The position numbers were made by a program, and so were the translations under genes. DNA of 64,000 nt from Protopterus annectens (lineage: Eukaryota > Chordata > Ceratodontiformes > Protopteridae), in the NCBI RefSeq assembly GCF_019279795.1, contig NC_056745.1, forward strand, positions 508,835,716-508,899,715, read 5' to 3'. Positions 12,600 through 24,080 of this stretch are shown here, in pieces. The notes beneath the pieces were generated by a model, which was not told where the DNA came from, made no database searches, and worked only from the letters and a program-made list of their open reading frames with translations. Every line of letters begins with the position of its first letter. The first letter of the stretch is position 1.

Positions 12600-13143
12600 T
12601 ACATTAGTATCGTTATCCGTGTGTCTCAAAGATAATTTCTCAAAAGGAGAGACAGTGGACAAAGAATCTTTATCAGATTCCAGAGCCAAAGGACAGAGTA
12701 TTTGTGAGGAATATACTAAAGAATCTTCACCAGAGTCCAACTCCATCAGAAGACTCCGAATCCCTAGGTCTCTTAGGGTGGTAGACCAGGAAACAGCAGG
12801 GACAGACTATCCCTCTGCAGATTTCAGAGTCACAAGGACATTAAACAGCCCCTGAGTAAAGTCCACTCAATCTTTGTTAGGATCCTTAGGTAAAGGTACA
12901 TCTGCCTTGACAAATCTAGGCGGTTCAGACTCCTGAACTGATTCAATGAGGGTAACAAACACCTCTTCCCTCACTAAAATTTGGGGAATCCCCTTAGGCC
13001 CTTCAGATACAATCAGCTACGTTTCCCCTCTACATCTGTACCAGCTGTATGCACAGCCTCAAAGGACTTGCGAGTAGGCAGCTCTGTTTCGGACTCCATA
13101 TAGTTTGCTGCAGAAAGAACTGGAGTTACACTGGCCAATCCTT
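12600..13143 (-). mobile_element. DIRS-like element B2, gag part left of the A2 insertion
   Basis: This stretch aligns by eye with the gag segment of DIRS-B3 near 47,350-47,560 (shared cattaaa.acccctgagtaaag and the surrounding pattern) and with B1 near 8,900. It stops at 13,143, where DIRS-A2 starts. The B-type leader resumes at 24,081 on the other side of A2, so the two pieces are probably one element split by the insertion. Confidence 0.6.
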
Positions 13144-13159
13144 GTGATGTTCATAGTGT

Positions 13160-13316
13160 TTCACTGCTGCAGTCCTTACAAAATGGGTTATCCGGCTCCC
13201 ACAGTTGTCCAGAATACCGAAGTCCTTGGTATAAAACGTCGGCTGCCTCCAGTTTAAGCCTGACGTCTGGTACAAAGGAACGCAGCAGACGCCATTTCCT
13301 CAGTCTTTCTTGTTGC
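13160..13316 (+). repeat. DIRS-A2 5' inverted terminal repeat arm
   Basis: This arm is approximately the reverse complement of 23,885-24,030. Shared pieces are aaaatgggttatccgg, agaatacc.aagtccttggt, taagcctgacgt and caccatttcctc (with small differences). Confidence 0.75.
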
Positions 13317-13446
13317 GGAGCCCGAAGCAGAAGCTTTTTGCACGAGTGCCAGTCAGCTGAGTACCTTCTTTTTGTATTCTGACTGCTTAGTTGAAGACAT
13401 TCTCGGGTAAGTACCCCGTTGGGGACCCTCTTTTCTTGCTTTAACG

Positions 13447-15130
13447 AATGTCAGAGAAAGTTAACTGTCTTGCCTGTGGAAAACAGATTCCGCACTGTGA
13501 TTTTCACTCCTATTGAATCACTTGTTTGGGCCTTGAGGATGACGTCCCTAATTGCATTCTTTGTGCTTCTTTCAACCCACGTACCATTCGCCGTAGAGCT
13601 AGGATCTTGTTCAAGCATTTAGGAGTTTGGCCTAAGTTTGTCAGTATGGCGTCTTCTGGTCTCCCAACTTCAGATGTGCCTAAGAAGCACAAGGATAAGG
13701 ACCGCGACAGCTTAGTGTCAAATTAACAGACGACGTCCCTGTTAAGTTGGTTGTCGGCCCAGCGGTAGTCAGTGAGGTGCTTTCATTGCCCTTGCAGTCC
13801 GCGGATGTTCAGCAACAGGCATCTGCAGAGACCTCTTCAGAGTCCTCCATGTCACAGGCTTCCACTTCGTCTTCTGACCCTCCTCCAGTTGCCACCTCTG
13901 ATGGATCCCGAGCCGCTAAGCAGGCGCCGGCTTCAGAGGCCTCTTTTCTCCACCCGGAGACCAGAACCAGACAGACTACCTTGATTCAGACTTCTGCTGT
14001 GGCTAAGCCTCCTGTGTCCCTCCGGCTTTCTAGCAGGCCTTCCAGCTGAAAATCTACTCCAAAGCAGGCGCCGGCCTCCCCTCAAATGCCTCAGTCTCAG
14101 ATGACTAAGATGGCTAGTGATCTCTCCTGACCCTTATCGGGGGTTCTCAGCCACCTCCTTCTAAGAGGGTTATTGAATTGTCCCCAGAAGTTTTGTCTGT
14201 CTCAGACTGAGGTTTTCAGCACTTCTGCTGATGAAGAGGGAAACAACTTTTTTCTGGTTTTGAGGATTCTGATGCAGAAGACTCCATCCCTTCTGCCTCC
14301 CCTCCAGAAAATTTTTCTTTTGGGGATACTCTGAATACTCTTACAGAGCATTTCAAATGGGAAAGTCAGGACTACCCTCAGTCTAAGAAATGGATTAGGG
14401 AATTTCTGGATTTGCCACAGCATAAGCCTTTGGCTATCCCTCTGGTTTTGGAAGTTGATGATGTTTTCATAGAAAATTCATTGACTCCTAATTCTGTTCC
14501 TCCTGCTCCCAGAAAGACTGACAGGTATTAGAGCTCCTGATTCTCATCAGTTCCTTTTCAAGAATCCTACTGCTGATCCAGAGATTATTTCTCAGGGCCC
14601 TAAGGGTGTTAAAGTCACGGTTGCTAAAATTTCTGTTCCTTCTGACAGGGAATCTAGGGCCTTGGATAGATGGGGTAAAAAGGTTTATGCTTCTTCCACC
14701 CTGGGTATTAGGTCTGTTAATTGCCTTTTTCATATGCTTAAGTATCAGCAGCATACTTTGGTGGCCATTAAGGCTAAAAATGCTGGTGTTCCTTCCCTGA
14801 TGGAAAGTAAGGACATGCAAGATTTATTGAATTCTGCCACACTTGTCACTAAACATTCTCTGCATTGTGGTTTCGACACTTTGGAGGCTTCTTGCAAGGC
14901 AGCAGCCACAGATTCTGTTATTAGAAGACATGCTTGGCTCAGGGAACAGCCCCTTTCTGAACCTGTCAAATCTAAATTACTGGATGTACCTTTGCACAAG
15001 GACAATCTTTTTGGCAGCAAAGCAGAAGAGATGTTGAAAAAGTTGGAGGACAAGGCCAAATCTGTGCAAACTGTTAAGAATTTTCTGCAAGTTCAGCCTC
15101 CTCGTTTTAGTAGGCATTACTCTAAGAATT
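13447..15130 (+). pseudogene. DIRS-A2 gag-like region
   Basis: The region carries the Cys/His start (NCLACGKQIPHC), a Ser/Thr/Pro-rich low-complexity middle, and a C-terminal part with RWGKKVYASSTLGIRSVNCL and LEDKAKSVQTVKNFLQVQPP. It is homologous segment by segment to the gag regions of A1, A3 and A4. It is broken. Confidence 0.72.
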
Positions 15131-15316
15131 GAACTTATCCTGACCCTAGTAAACAGGGTTACAGGTCTTCTAGGGGACAGACTTCCACCCCTCAAAAGAC
15201 TAAGCATTGGCAGGCTTCCTCTTCAAAATTGTGGAGTTCTAAGCAAACTTCCCACAGCAAGCATTCCCAATAACACCGGCCTTCCCCTGCCTGCCTCTGC
15301 GGGCCCAGGGTTTCCT

Positions 15317-16700
15317 TTGGGGGGGGGGGGGGTAGCCATTTTTGCAGATGTCTGGTACACCATCACTGATGACAAATGGGTGCTCAAAATAGTATCCCAA
15401 GGCTACAAGTTCTCCTTTCACACCTTCCTGGTCCATCAAGGATACCCAGATATCCCCCCACCTCAAAGTGCAGAAGCAGAAAAACAAGTTTCTTCTTTGC
15501 TGAACCTGGGAGCAATAGAGTCAGTTCCTGCACTACAGATAGGCCAGGGTTTTTACTTAAGACTTTTCCAGGTTCCAAAAAAAGGGGGCACCTGGCACCC
15601 TCTTCTGGATTTGTCCAGTCTAAAAACTTTTCTGGCAATTCCCAAGTTCAAAATGCTCACTCTTCAGCAGTTGCTGCCAATGCTGGCCAAGGATTCCTGG
15701 CTGGTGACTTTGGATCTCAAAGAAGGTTATCTGCACGTCCCAATAAGGGAAACCTGCGGGCAGTTCCTTCACTTCAGGGTGGGGAACAGGCACTTCCAAT
15801 TCTCTGCACTGCCCTTTGGCTTATCTGCTGCTCCCAGAGTTTTTACAAAAAGCCTGGCTCCAGTCATTGCTTTTTGCAGGCAAAGAAACATTCAAATTTA
15901 TTCAGGCAAACTCTACAGAGCAACTTCTAAAGGATTTGGACTTTGTAAAGAACATTCTCACCTCTTTGGGCTACACTATCAACGAAAAGTCAAAACTAGT
16001 ACCCACTAGGGAAATTGTATTCCTGGGAGCGAGTCTGAACACAGCCGCCCAGATGGTATCCCTCCCTCAAGTGAAACCAATGGATCTTCCGAATTACTTT
16101 AAGAATTTGGCAAGCATGACCCAGCTCTCTGCAAGGCAATTCCTGCAAGCCCTGGGATTCATGGCGTCATGTATTCTGATGATTCCATATGCCAGACTGC
16201 ATATGAGGAAAACACAATGATACCTCAAAAACCTTTGGTGTCATAACACTCAGGATTTAGACTGGATTCTTTCTCTGATCCCCTGCCTGCAGATGGAGCT
16301 TCTTTTGGTGAGCGACGGCCTGTGCATAGAACAAAGGCCTGCCTTTCTGTCCACCTCCTGCCAGCCAGACTCTCACTGCAGATGCCTCAAACTGTGTTTG
16401 GGGAGCACATCTAGAGAGCAGATGCATTCAGGGGACCTGGAACTATCAACAGGGTCATTTGCAAATAAATCTGAAGGAACTGATGGCAGTCCAGCAGACC
16501 TTGATGGCCTTCAAGCATCTTCTATCTCCTGGTACTCTTCCAGTCAGGACAGACACCACAATCATGTGGTAAATCAACAAGCAGGGAGGGACTCACTTTT
16601 CCCCCCTGTGCAGACAAAGCATGATATTATGGTCCCATGGCAGCTTCCATGGGCATTCATCTGATAGCTCAGTTTCTTCCAGGAAGGCTCAACACCTTGG
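15317..16700 (+). pseudogene. DIRS-A2 reverse transcriptase-RNase H region
   Basis: RT blocks are visible: IGQGFYLRLFQVPKKGGTWH, KMLTLQQLLPML, LVTLDLKEGYLHVPI and FQFSALPFGLSAAPRVF. Counterparts of the RNase H motifs follow to about 16,700, then DPHEWHLNKTILFRIL. A G homopolymer lies just upstream (about 15,319-15,332). It is broken. Confidence 0.78.
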
Positions 16701-17159
16701 CAGACCGCTTGAGCAGGCAGGTCCTGGATCCTCACGAGTGGCATCTAAACAAGACCATCCTCTTTCGCATCCTTCAGCGTTGGGGGACTCACCAGGTGGA
16801 TCTCTTCTCATCTCTGACCAACCACCTTCTTCCAACCTTTTGCACCAGGGATCATCACGACAAAGCTTGGAAAGTGGATGTTCTGTCTTTCCCCTGGACA
16901 CAGCTCTCGATCTATGCATTCCCTCCCTCTGCGCCTTCTTCCTAGAGTGCTGTTAAAGATAGGGGACGAAAAACCAAGGGCCATTATCATAGATCCAGAC
17001 AGACCCAGGCAACGTTGGTATGCACTACTTCGCAGTCTCTCCCAGTCTCAGCCTTGGCATCTTCCCCTGATACCAGATCTCTTAGTTCAGGAGGGGGGAA
17101 ACATTCTACATCCTTATCTTCAGACTTTGCATTTGGCAGCCTGGCTCATAATTTAAACC

Positions 17160-18120
17160 TTTCCCAACAGGTAGTTGAAGTCCTTCATGAGGCCAGGAGA
17201 CCTAGCACTAGGAAATGTTACACAGATAAGTGGAAAAGATATTCCACTTGGATGCAGACTAGAGGGGAAGACCCTTCTCAGCCTACTCCTCCTCTTATTC
17301 TTGATGATCTGGCAGGCTTGCTTAATATAATGGACTTTCTTTTTCTTCTATCAAGATTCATGCTTCAGCTATTCCTGCTCATTGCTCCTTTGAGCAACCC
17401 ATTTTCTCTCTTCCCTTGATGAAGCAGTTCCCCAGGGGAGCTAGCAATTTAAAGCCTCCCAGAAGGGTACCTACTCCTGCTTGGGATCTTAGTTTTGTAC
17501 TTGAGAAACTTACTCTGCCTCCTTTTGAACCAGCTGCCTCAGCAGATTTGAAGTTTCTCTCCTGGAAAACTTCCTTTCTCTTGGCTATTACTTCAGCTAG
17601 AAGAGTTTCTGAGCTGCAGGCCTTAACGGTAGTAGAGCTTTTTATCATTTTCCACGTGGATCGGGTTTCTCTTCGAACTAATCCCTCTTTTATGCCTAAG
17701 GTGGTTTCTAGCCTGTCTCTTAACCAGTCTACCTACCTACTTTCTTTCCTAATCCTCAGAATAAAGGAGAAAGGTTACTGCATTATCTGGATGTGCATAA
17801 ACAGCTTAGATTTTACCTGGACAGGACTAAACCTTTTCGAAAGTCAGATCAGTTGTTGGTCAGTTTTTCTCCTGGAGCTCAGGGCAAAGCTATTTCTAAA
17901 CAGATAATTTCTAAGTGGATTGCTCAATGTATTCACTTTTGTTACTTACAGCATGGCAAGGTTCCTCCACAGAGTATTAGGACCCATTCTACTAGAGCAG
18001 CCTCCACCTCAGCAGCTTTTTAAAGAGGTGTACCTACTAGGAACATCCTGGAAGCAGCTACCTGGATTTCTGTCCACACTTTCATAAAACATTACAATTT
18101 ACCCCTGTTTTCCAAGTCCA
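17160..18120 (+). pseudogene. DIRS-A2 tyrosine recombinase region
   Basis: Visible signatures are RPSTRKCYTDKWKRYS, SARRVSELQALTVVE (catalytic Arg block) and IRTHSTRAASTSAAF (His-x-x-Arg). The region lies just before the element's terminal block, as in the other A copies. It is broken. Confidence 0.77.
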
Positions 18121-18295
18121 GGGCTGGCTTTGCCAGTGCAGTGTTGCAGGGCATCCTTACAACCCTTAAACAGTGGGCGTTCCTCCTCTCTTTTACTTTT
18201 TCCTGGGCTTTGAGAATCAACCCATTTTGTAAGGACTGCAACAGTGAAAAGTACAGTTTTGTACCTACCATAAATGTAGATGTTCGAAGATCTAC

Positions 18296-18449
18296 ATTGC
18301 TGCAGTCCTAACACTTGGGTAATCCGCTGTCCCAGTCGGCCCGAATACCAAAGTATATGGCTGACGTCGGTCAAGGCGCATTAGTCTGACGTCAGGACGT
18401 CAGGGTACAAATGCGCATGACCGACGTCATATCCTCAGTCTTTTCTTGC
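18296..18449 (-). repeat. DIRS-A3 3' inverted terminal repeat arm
   Basis: Nearly perfect reverse complement of 23,544-23,700: shared gctgcagtcctaacacttgg, gaataccaaagtatatggct and cgcattagtctgacgtcagg. The near-identity suggests A3 is a relatively recent insertion. Confidence 0.88.
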
Positions 18450-18608
18450 CCCAGATGTCAGAAGACCCTAAAAAGATAAGGCCAAAACCAAAAAACACCA
18501 AACACTCCTGCACCAAATATATATATACAATATATACAAATTTACAAGAGTATAACCCCACCCACACAACCACCCCTAAACACAGAGGGAAGGAGGGAGG
18601 GTAAATTG

Positions 18609-18665
18609 GACTGCAGCAATGTGGATCTTGAACATCTACATTTATGGTAGGTACAAAACTGTACT
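18609..18665 (+). repeat. DIRS-A3 inner inverted copy of the end block
   Basis: Reverse complement of the outer block 18,250-18,310 and contains ttatggtaggtacaaaactg. Confidence 0.82.
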
Positions 18666-18779
18666 ATGTTCTTCATACCACATTGCTGCAGTCCTAACAC
18701 TTGGGTAGAATCCCAAAGCAGAGGTAAGGGAGGCTGGCAAATCATAAAGAAGCAGGAGCTGTCAACATGCCCTGCAAAA

Positions 18780-19800
18780 TAGCCGTGGCAAAACCAGCCC
18801 TAGATTTAGAGTAGAGAGGAAGGTGGTAATGCTTAGAGAAAGTATGCACTGAACTCCAAGTAGCTGCCTCCAAAATATCCTTAGTAGCCACCCCTTAGAA
18901 ATGCTGTAGAAGTGGCAGTAGCCCTAGTGGAATGAGGCCTAATCCCAGCTGGAATCTCCTTGCCATGATGGGAATAACAAAATGCAATGCAAAACCCAAT
19001 CCACTTAGAAATAGTTTGTTTTGACACAGGCTTGCCCTGAGAACTCAAAGCAAAAGAAACAAACAACTGCTGAGACTGCCTAAAATCCTTAGTCCTGCTT
19101 AAATAATAGCAACTGCCTGTGTACATCTAAAGTGTGCAAAATCTTTTCCCCTTATTTTGGGGATCTGCATAAAAAGTAGGCAAATGAATAGTTTGGTTCA
19201 AAGCCACACTAGAAACCACCTTAGGCATAAAGGAAGGATTAGTGCGTAATGATACCCTATCCTTATGGAAAATCAAAAAGGCTCAACCGCCATAAGGGCC
19301 TGCAATTCAGAAACCCTTCTTGCAGAAGTAATGGCCAACAAAAAGCAGTCTTCCATGACAAATATTTCAACTCAGCAGTAGCATTGAGGCTCAAAAGGTT
19401 GTAGAGTAAGTTTCTCCAACACAAAATTGAGATCCCAAGCAGGAGTAGGAGCTCATTGGGGTCTTATATTCTTTGCCCCTCTAAGAAATTGCTTGAACAA
19501 AGGATGAGAAAACAATGGTGGGTCACAATCATAGTGAGCTGAAATTGCTGCAGCATGAATCTTAATGGAAGAGAAAGACAAACCTTTGTCCAATAACTCA
19601 GTCAGGTATTGAAGAGCCACACACAAATTAGGCTCAGAAACCTCCAAATTCTTTGCTGCACTCCAAAATAAAAATCTCTTCCATTTTTCTGCGTACACTT
19701 TCCTTGTACTAGGTCTTCTGGCTTCCATAATCACATTCAAAACTTGTTGAGGAAGTTGAGACCTGCTGTGTTTCAAAACAGAATATGCCAGGCTGTTAGA
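18780..19800 (-). pseudogene. DIRS-A3 tyrosine recombinase region
   Basis: Signatures include RRPSTRKVYAEKWKRF and LTELLDKGLSFSSIKIHAAA in the N-terminal domain, and IRPHSTRATATSTAFL (His-x-x-Arg) in the catalytic domain. It lies immediately upstream of the inner end block in the element's sense. It is broken. Confidence 0.77.
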
Positions 19801-21872
19801 TGAAGAGAGTGAAGCTTGACATTGAGTAGATGACCGTCCCTCTGAGACAATAGGTGCGGAATCAAAGGTAAAGGCCATGGAGGCTTCCTTACCAGACTCC
19901 TCAGTAATGGGTACCAGTGTTGCTGAGGCCAATCTGGAGCTATTAAAATCATCCTTGGCTTGTCTTGTCTGACCTTTAGGAGTACCTTTGGGAGAAGAGG
20001 CAGAGGTGGAAAGGCATACACATGAAGATTTGTCCAACTGAAAGAAAGGGCATCCACTTTCCAAGCTGTGTGATGAAACCTTTTTGTGCAAAACTTTGGC
20101 AGCTGGTGGTTTAGTGGAGAAGCGAACAGATCTATGTCTGGAGTTCCCCATGACACTGTCAATTTGCGAAATACATGAAGATCCAGTTTCCACTCGTGGG
20201 GATCCATGATTTGTCTGCTTAACACATCTGCTAAGGAGTTCTGTGCTCCGGCAGAAACCTTGCCTGAAGAGTTAGTTGCAAGCTGGCGCAGTCTCCCATA
20301 AAATCATTGCTTGCCTGCATAGAGGTAAGAATGTGTTCCCCTTGTTTGTTGATGTACCACATGACAGTTGTGTTGTCTGTTAGAATCAACACCTGCCCTG
20401 GAAGAAGTAACTCCTTGAAAGCCATTAATGCAAACTGGACTGCTAACATCTCCTTCATGTTGATATGTAGATGCTGTAGTCTGGCAGGCCACTTGTCTTG
20501 TATCCACTTTCCATTCAGATGAGCTCCCCAAGCTATGTCTGAGGCATCTGTCGTTAGAATCTGACTCGCCTCTGGCCGGGTCACAGAGAGTCCCTTGTTT
20601 AGGTGACATTCCTGAGCCCACCACAAAAATTCCTTTTGAATGCAAGGTATTATTTGAATGACAGTGTCCAAATCCTGGCAGTGCTGTGTCCATACATTTT
20701 GAGATACCATTGCAGCTTCCTCATATGCAGTTTGGCATTGGGAAGCACCAGAATACAAGATGCCATGAACCCTAAGGCTTGAAGGACTGTCCTTGCAGTC
20801 AGCCCGGACTGAAGAGATAGTTGATGGAAGTAAAGGGAAAGATTCTTTTGCTTGTCCGGGGTTAAAAAGGCCATCTGGGTTGCTGTATTCAGTCTCACAC
20901 CCAGAAAGCACATGTCTTGAGAGGGTACTAGACTGGACTTTATTTCGTTCACAGAATACCCCAGGCATCTTAGCACTGCTATCACATATTCCAAATGCTG
21001 TAAAAGGTCTTCCTTTTCTTGAGCCAGAATCAGGCAGTCGTCCAAGTAAGGATAGATTTGTATTCCTTTTAGCCTGAAGTAAGCTATCACTGGAGCCAGA
21101 ACCTTTGTGAATACTCTGGGCAGTAGATAGGCCAGAGGGCAATGCCGGCAACTGATAATCGGAATCCCCAGCTCGAAAGCAGATACTTCCTGCAACTTAG
21201 TCTGATAGGTACATGAAGGTAAGCCTCCTTGAGATCTAAAGTTACCATCCAGTGATCCTTGCCCAGCAGAGGTAAAAGCTGTTGTAACGTCAACATTTTG
21301 AACTTGGGAATGTCCAGATAAGTGTTGAGGATAGATAAATCCAAAATTGGTCTCCACGTGCTCCCCTTCTTTGGTACTAGGAACAGGCGAGAATAAAATC
21401 CTAGGCCCCTTTCTGGCACAGGAACCGGCTGAATGGCCCCTATTTGGAGTAACAGCGAAATTTGCTTGTGAGCCTCTTTTCTTTGTAGAGGAGGAATGTC
21501 TGGCATGCCTTTGAAAGGAGGCAAGGTATGGAAATAAAACCTGTAACCGTGGTGAATGATATCCAATACCCATCTGTCTTGGGTAATTAAAGTCCAATTT
21601 TCTTTGAAAAGTGCCAGCCTTCCTCCCAAAGGTGCTGCCAGGCGAGAAAGCACTGGCAGCTGAAAAGGCAGGTCATTGGGTCTGTTTACGAAAGGACTGA
21701 CCCCTGCCCTCACCAGAAGACTGAGCAGGTGAACTCTCTGTTCTAGGCCTAAAAGAACCTTGAGCTCTGCCCCTACCACGTCTAGACCTACCCCTAGACT
21801 GGGAATCATAAGCAGGATATGTCCATCCCTTAGTAGGCCAATTTCTACTAAACTTGGAGGCTGAACCTGCAA
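19773..21872 (-). pseudogene. DIRS-A3 reverse transcriptase-RNase H region
   Basis: RT blocks visible: GLGFYSRLFLVPKKGSTWRP, KMLTLQQLLPLLGKDHWMVT, LDLKEAYLHVPI and the catalytic IYPYLDDCLI. RNase H follows with TTDASDIAWGAHL, NMKEMLAVQFALMAF and LTDNTTVMWYINKQG, then DPHEWKLDLHVFRKL. It is broken. Confidence 0.8.
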
Positions 21873-21949
21873 AAATCTTTAACAGTCTGCATAGACTTAG
21901 CCTTGTCCTCCATTTTCTTTAAAACAGCTTCCACAGGCGAACCAAACAA

Positions 21950-23443
21950 CACGTCAGACTGTAGGAGCATCCAAAATCCTTGTCTTAACACGCTCAGCTA
22001 AATTCTGATCCCTTAGCCAGGCGTGCCTACGAAGAACAGAACCAGTGGCAGCCACCCTCGAAGAGGCCTGCACAACATCAAAACCACATTGCAAGGAATG
22101 CTTACCCACCTGTTCAGACACATGAACTAAATCCTGCAACTCTTTACACTCAATACCTTCCGCCAGAGCATCCACCTTAGACTTCAATTGTGAAAGGAGA
22201 TAATTTTGATATTTTAACATGTGGAACTGGCAATTCAAAGCCCTCATGGCTAAAGTGGAAGAAGTATACACCTTCTTTCCCCATCTATCCAAAGCCCTTG
22301 CCTCTTTATCAGGAGGAACAGGATTTTTAACAACAGAAGCCTTAACACCTTTAGGCCCCTGAGAAACAGTCTCTGGGTCTGCCCTAGGACTCTTAAAAGA
22401 TACTTATGAGCTTCAGGCACCCTATAATACCTATCTGGTTTAACTGGGGCAGGAGGCAAAGAATCAGGGCTCAGGAAGCCTCTGCAAAACATCTTCCACC
22501 ACATCCAGAACAGGAGGTATAGCTAAAGGCCTATGCTGGGGTAAAACAAAAATTCCCTAAGCCTCTTCCTGGAATCAGAGAAATCTTGGCCTTCCCATTT
22601 AAAATGCTCCCTCATGGAATGAAGAGTCTCTGAAAAAGAGAAATCCTCAGGAGGAGAAGCCGAAGGAGTAGAATCATCCACATCAGAATCAGAATAAGGA
22701 GGATACTCCTGCAAGTCTTCAGCCGAAGACTCAGAAGCCTCCGAACACTGCTCAAAACTCTCAAGCTCAGGTTCCACCCTAGGCCTCTTATCAGGAGGGG
22801 GCATAGAACCTCTAATCATAGTAATCAAATCTTCTGCCATTTTAAGCATATGTTTCTTAGGCAAAGAACCTGACGAACTAGGAGAGACCCCCACTGAAGA
22901 TAAACCTGGCCTGCCTCTCAAAGAAGCCTTGGAAACAGAAGGGGAGGGCCTAACCACCTTAGGAAGAGAGGGGAGAACAGCCACCTGAGAAGCCCCTTCA
23001 GCCTGGCCTACCTCCTGAGAAGACACATCTTGTAACAGTAAAGTCTCTCCCTGAGACTCCAAAGAAACTTCTGGCAGAACCTCCGGCTCCACTGCGCCTT
23101 CTAAAGAACCGACGTCCGGGACTGACGGTTCTTCCAACCTAGACTTTGCTGCTTTGTCCTTGCGCTTTTTGGACGAAGCGGGCGTCGGAGCATCCGACGG
23201 CATTTTATAATTACAACGCTTCCCAAAAACTAACCTGGCACAGTCTAACCTTCTCTTTATAGTGCGTTTGTTAAATCTAGCACAAGAGCGACATCCAACA
23301 ACGTCGTGCTCAGGCCCTAAACAAGGTATACACAAGGTATGGTAATCCCTATGAGGTATCTGTTTCCCACAAGAAATACAGTTATTCACTTTTTCTGACA
23401 TCCGGTTAAATACTGAGGCAAGAAAAACCAAAATATTCCCCAA
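21950..23443 (-). pseudogene. DIRS-A3 gag-like region
   Basis: The frame at 22,523-23,443 is the longest gag frame among the A copies. Order in it: zinc-binding start NNCISCGKQIPHRDYH and CIPCLGPEHDVVGC, basic FNKRTIKRR, a Ser/Pro/acidic middle, KMAEDLITMIRGSMPPPDKR, then FSETLHSMREHFKWEGQDF. The C-terminal part (GKKVYTSSTLAMRALNCQF) lies at 21,954-22,292. The likely role is a capsid-like or RNA-binding protein, inferred from position and zinc motif. Broken overall. Confidence 0.75.
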
Positions 23444-23543
23444 CGGGGTACTTAGCCAACTTTGATTCGGTCTGAAACTCCGACTTCAGAAAATTTCAGA
23501 ACGCCAACCTGCACTCGCAAAACTGCTTCTGCATCGGACCATG

Positions 23544-23700
23544 CGGCAAAAAAGACTGAGGATATGACGTCGGTCATGCGCATTTGTACCCTGACGTCCT
23601 GACGTCAGACTAATGCGCCTTGACCGACGTCAGCCATATACTTTGGTATTCGGGCCGACTGGGACAGCGGATTACCCAAGTGTTAGGACTGCAGCAATGT
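23544..23700 (-). repeat. DIRS-A3 5' inverted terminal repeat arm
   Basis: Mate of 18,296-18,449. It carries several GACGTC/GACGTCA palindromes (for example near 23,577, 23,601 and 23,629). Confidence 0.88.
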
Positions 23701-23716
23701 GGTATGAAGAACATCA

Positions 23717-24080
23717 TGGTGAACATAGTACAGTTGTGTACACTTACCATAAATGGAGATGTTAGAGTGTATTCACTGTTGCATTCCTAGTCCCCCCTCC
23801 CTTCCATCCCCCTACGGCACAGACTGGATTGTTCTTTTACTGGTCTAACCTTTTTTGGGGGGCTCCTGACAGTTAAGGCAAGAAAAACAGAGGAAATGGT
23901 GTCTTCCTTCCTTTGTACCTTACGTCAGGCTTAACCGGAGACAGCCAACGTCATACACCAAGGACTTTGGTATTCTGGCTGACTGTGGGCTACCAGGACC
24001 CGGATAACCCATTTTGCAAGAACTGCAACAGTGAATACACTCGAACATCTACATTTATGGTAAGTGTACACAACTGTTCT
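23717..24080 (+). mobile_element. DIRS-A2 3' terminal block, right of the nested A3
   Basis: The sequence matches the 3' block of DIRS-A4: inner inverted end block (23,727-23,784), a spacer, then the 3' inverted terminal repeat (about 23,885-24,030) and outer end block ending near 24,080. Its repeat arm has the A2-specific variant (cccattttgcaag, compare aaaatgggttatccgg at 13,177), not the A3 variant (cacttgggt), which ties it to A2. Confidence 0.78.
23885..24030 (+). repeat. DIRS-A2 3' inverted terminal repeat arm
   Basis: This is the mate of 13,160-13,316, separated from the body of A2 by the nested DIRS-A3. Confidence 0.72.

Larger units (their letters stand above)
13144..18249 (+). mobile_element. 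DIRS-like retrotransposon A2, main part (broken, split by A3)
   Basis: This is a plus-strand DIRS copy. It starts with TGATGTTCATAGTGTTTCAC at 13,145, has the 5' inverted-repeat arm (13,160-13,316), then gag, RT-RNase H and tyrosine recombinase in order. At 18,249 it is interrupted by DIRS-A3. Its 3' block continues at 23,717-24,080. It has many breaks. Confidence 0.85.
18250..23716 (-). mobile_element. DIRS-like retrotransposon A3, nested in A2 (both ends present)
   Basis: This minus-strand copy has both inverted terminal repeat arms (18,296-18,449 and 23,544-23,700), the inner inverted end block (18,609-18,665) and all three coding regions. The 5' end is TGATGTTCTTCATACC read on the minus strand at 23,716; the 3' end is at 18,250 (agtacagttttgtacc on plus). 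Both flanks are DIRS-A2 sequence. Structure is complete, but the coding regions are broken in several places. Confidence 0.88.

Noticed and set aside
12547-12855. Plus-strand frame with Ser/Glu-rich peptide
   Set aside because: It is antisense to a DIRS-B gag fragment and the edge of LINE copy B; no independent support.
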